The translations under genes were made by a program, and so were the position numbers. This document shows, piece after piece, positions 62,455 through 64,000 of a DNA stretch of 64,000 nucleotides. The notes beneath the pieces are model-generated. The model had not been told where the DNA came from. It saw nothing but the letters and a program-made list of their open reading frames with translations, and ran no database searches. Origin of the DNA: Leptospira sp. WS60.C2 (GTDB lineage Bacteria; Spirochaetota; Leptospiria; Leptospirales; Leptospiraceae); the NCBI RefSeq assembly GCF_040833955.1, contig NZ_CP162134.1, positions 204,961 to 268,960 on the forward strand. Reading direction: 5' to 3'. Within the stretch, counting starts at the first letter, position 1, and each line of letters opens with the position of its first letter.

Positions 62455-63768
62455 TTACATCAAACCAAGTTGTTTCATTTTGTATTGGAGGGAGCCTCGA
62501 GAGATCCCTAATGCCTTCGCCATCCGGATTTGGTTCCCAGAAAAAATCCTCATGGCCAAAAGAATCTTCTGCCGTTCTAAGGCTTCGATCCCTCGCCGCA
62601 AGTCTAAATCTTCCGCATCAGGAATCTCAAAATCGAGGCGCGATCGACTGACAAGTAGGTCTGGCACATCCACCACCTGAGACCGACATGTTAAAATTCC
62701 AGACAAAATCGAACTGCGTAGTTCCACGAAATTTTCCTGGTAAACTCGACCTAGTAGTTCCGCTTCCCCCGCTTGGCTCAAGGTAAGACCAGACCTATTT
62801 TGTTGGAGACAAAGGTCTTGAAAAATCGCTTGGATGATGCGAGCAAGCGTTGGTTTCGGCAAAAAACTCAAAGAAGGCAAATACAGTGGATTCCTTCGAA
62901 GAATTTGTAAAAATTCAGGTAAAATATCCTGTCCAATTTCAGCAGGTCCTAACAAAAACAAAGACCCACGGAATCCAGATTTAGACCACCAATCAGAAAG
63001 GATTTGCTGCTGGCCTAAGGAAAAAGCTTGTGCATTGGGCAATACCAAACTCCCCGAATTGGTTTCCTTTCCCCACTCCACGAGCGCCTTTTCAAACTTC
63101 CCAAAATGGTCAGGAACTGACTCAACGACAAGAAACGGTGCATTGGAATGTTGGGTTTGGTGGATCCATTTTGCTAAGGTTTTTTTACCAGAACCGGAAG
63201 CTCCAAAAAGGGAAATCAATCTTTCGTCTCGAAAGGTAGCAATCGCCGTTTCTAAATTTGGAATTGTATCTCGAAAGAAACGATACGAGGAATCAAATTC
63301 CATTGATTGCGAGCGGGAAAGGGGCGTCGTTTTTTTCCCCCACTCCTTCCCGATTTTTTCTGCAAACAGAGACAAAAGGGCGACGAGCGAGAAAGAAGTT
63401 TCCAACTCGGACTCGACCAAAAGGAAGCCAATACTTTCTTCCGCAACGATACGAATTGCGAGAGCATTTGTTGTTTTGCCGAAGAGAGGAAAATTTTTTG
63501 CAGAGAAATAAACAGGTTCCCGGGAAGACATGAGAGTCTCCCACTCGGCGGAACCTCGATTTAGAAAGGAGTAATAAAACCCATCTTCACCATATCCGAA
63601 ACTTGCTGATTCGTAAAAAGAGTCTTCGTCATCGGCTTTCAAAACGACGACTCCACAATACAATCCGAACTCAGTACACAACTCCGCCCACAAAGAAGGA
63701 AGGATGGTTTCCATCCATTCTTTGCCTGTTTGGCTAGAGGCAAACAAGGACGCTGTCTGAGAAGGCAT
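62455..63768 (-). CDS. AAA-type regulator with C-terminal Fis HTH, degenerate
   Basis: 437 residues from the ATG at 63768; the TTG at 63837 would place an operator inside the gene. An N-terminal GAF-like region is followed by an AAA+ domain with Walker A GASGSGKKTLAKWIH and a C-terminal Fis-type helix-turn-helix (LERQKILLAMRIFSGNQIRMAKALGISRGSLQYKMKQLGLM). The GAFTGA loop that contacts sigma54 is absent and the Walker B and Arg-finger regions are weak, so it probably regulates without sigma54. It lies downstream of two identical palindromes that may be its own binding sites. Confidence 0.8.
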   Translation of the reverse strand: MPSQTASLFASSQTGKEWMETILPSLWAELCTEFGLYCGVVVLKADDEDSFYESASFGYGEDGFYYSFLNRGSAEWETLMSSREPVYFSAKNFPLFGKTTNALAIRIVAEESIGFLLVESELETSFSLVALLSLFAEKIGKEWGKKTTPLSRSQSMEFDSSYRFFRDTIPNLETAIATFRDERLISLFGASGSGKKTLAKWIHQTQHSNAPFLVVESVPDHFGKFEKALVEWGKETNSGSLVLPNAQAFSLGQQQILSDWWSKSGFRGSLFLLGPAEIGQDILPEFLQILRRNPLYLPSLSFLPKPTLARIIQAIFQDLCLQQNRSGLTLSQAGEAELLGRVYQENFVELRSSILSGILTCRSQVVDVPDLLVSRSRLDFEIPDAEDLDLRRGIEALERQKILLAMRIFSGNQIRMAKALGISRGSLQYKMKQLGLM

Positions 63769-63820
63769 GCTATGAAACTGTTTAAATTTAATCACTTTGT
63801 CAAGTACGTACCAGTTTGAA

Positions 63821-63887
63821 TGTCGGATGTCCGACAAAAAGAGAAGAGATAGTTTTTGCTAATTTTTGCTATGTCGGATGTCCGACA
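63821..63887. promoter_or_regulatory. Two identical palindromic operator-like sites
   Basis: TGTCGGATGTCCGACA occurs at 63821-63836 and 63872-63887, each a perfect 7-bp inverted repeat around TG. One base either side also matches, so 18 bases are identical. Start-to-start spacing is 51 bp, close to five helical turns. They lie 53 and 104 bp upstream of the Fis-type regulator's ATG. Confidence 0.8.
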
Positions 63888-63896
63888 ATGAAGGAA

Positions 63897-63932
63897 GAAA
63901 CGAACTAAAAAAACCTTTTTTTGGCTCGTTTC
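63897..63932. terminator. Imperfect inverted repeat with A7/T7 core
   Basis: GAAACGA (63897-63903) and TCGTTTC (63926-63932) flank A7 and T7 runs separated by CC. It may be a bidirectional terminator between the regulator and a gene outside the window. The last 68 bases hold no recognisable gene. Confidence 0.4.
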
Positions 63933-64000
63933 AAAAATTCAATTGATCCAAAATTTTCGAAAAGAAAGCATACCAATTGGGAAGGAAAATAAGAGATAGA

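Noticed and set aside
63821..63887. LexA/SOS box
   Set aside because: The known Leptospira LexA site is TTTG-N5-CAAA; TGTCGGA-TG-TCCGACA does not fit.
1..64000. CRISPR arrays, rRNA, transposases or phage structural genes
   Set aside because: No regularly spaced repeats, rRNA-like stretches or recognisable phage or transposase proteins were seen on either strand.

Overview
The window looks like chromosomal DNA of a Leptospira, probably from the saprophytic side of the genus. The DNA is AT-rich and rich in small lipoproteins with loose spirochaete lipoboxes. It carries large PAS/GAF hybrid kinases, kelch lipoproteins, MBOAT/SGNH acyltransferase pairs and unusual TTG starts. This is a judgement from gene content; no rRNA or other species marker is present. 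No rRNA, tRNA, CRISPR array, prophage or transposase gene was found.

Layout. 1-12.9 kb: a partial nucleotidyltransferase, a lipoprotein-type MsrB, a GAF hybrid kinase, a DEAD-box RNA helicase, a reverse-strand SDR / DUF1295 / CFA-type methyltransferase trio (probably membrane lipid modification), a quinone-reductase-like MDR enzyme and a 1427-residue multi-PAS hybrid kinase. 13-20.6 kb: four small lipoproteins, a ZIP metal transporter, EpmA, a STAS-like protein, an OmpR-type regulator followed by a YqjD/E/K-like membrane set, and CutA. 20.6-23.4 kb is an accessory islet. It has a HigBA toxin-antitoxin module between two 158-bp direct repeats, a lipoprotein gene broken in an A8 tract, an antitoxin fossil with an in-frame stop, and structured non-coding DNA. 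23.4-31.1 kb: PnuC, a methyltransferase, a J-domain-like protein, aconitase, a FlgO-like lipoprotein, an exported protein and QueA.

31.2-38.4 kb is a seven-gene forward operon for a surface glycan or glycolipid (GT87, GT4, GT-C-like protein, MBOAT, SGNH partner, MazG-like). 38.4-47.1 kb is a reverse operon whose genes overlap or nearly touch: a membrane MCP, an exported caspase-like protease with an EF-hand-like loop, three kelch-propeller lipoproteins and a protein with an HxxHDxxxH motif. This is the best candidate here for an undescribed envelope system. After a pirin gene comes a compact bicarbonate operon (48.3-50.3 kb): exported beta-carbonic anhydrase, SbtA-type transporter and SbtB-like PII protein. 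50.3-59.3 kb is a long reverse run: a second MBOAT/SGNH pair, Asd, a large unknown protein, pyruvate kinase and an Omp85-family barrel. 59.5-60.4 kb has no convincing gene but holds a forward terminator. The right end has unknown proteins and a Fis-type AAA regulator whose upstream region carries two identical 18-bp copies of a palindromic site 51 bp apart.

Many genes lie in tight same-strand runs with overlaps of 1-30 bp. Starts were moved from the longest frame where a Shine-Dalgarno sequence, signal peptide or family N-terminus supported it. Family names rest on motifs read by eye; no database search was run.
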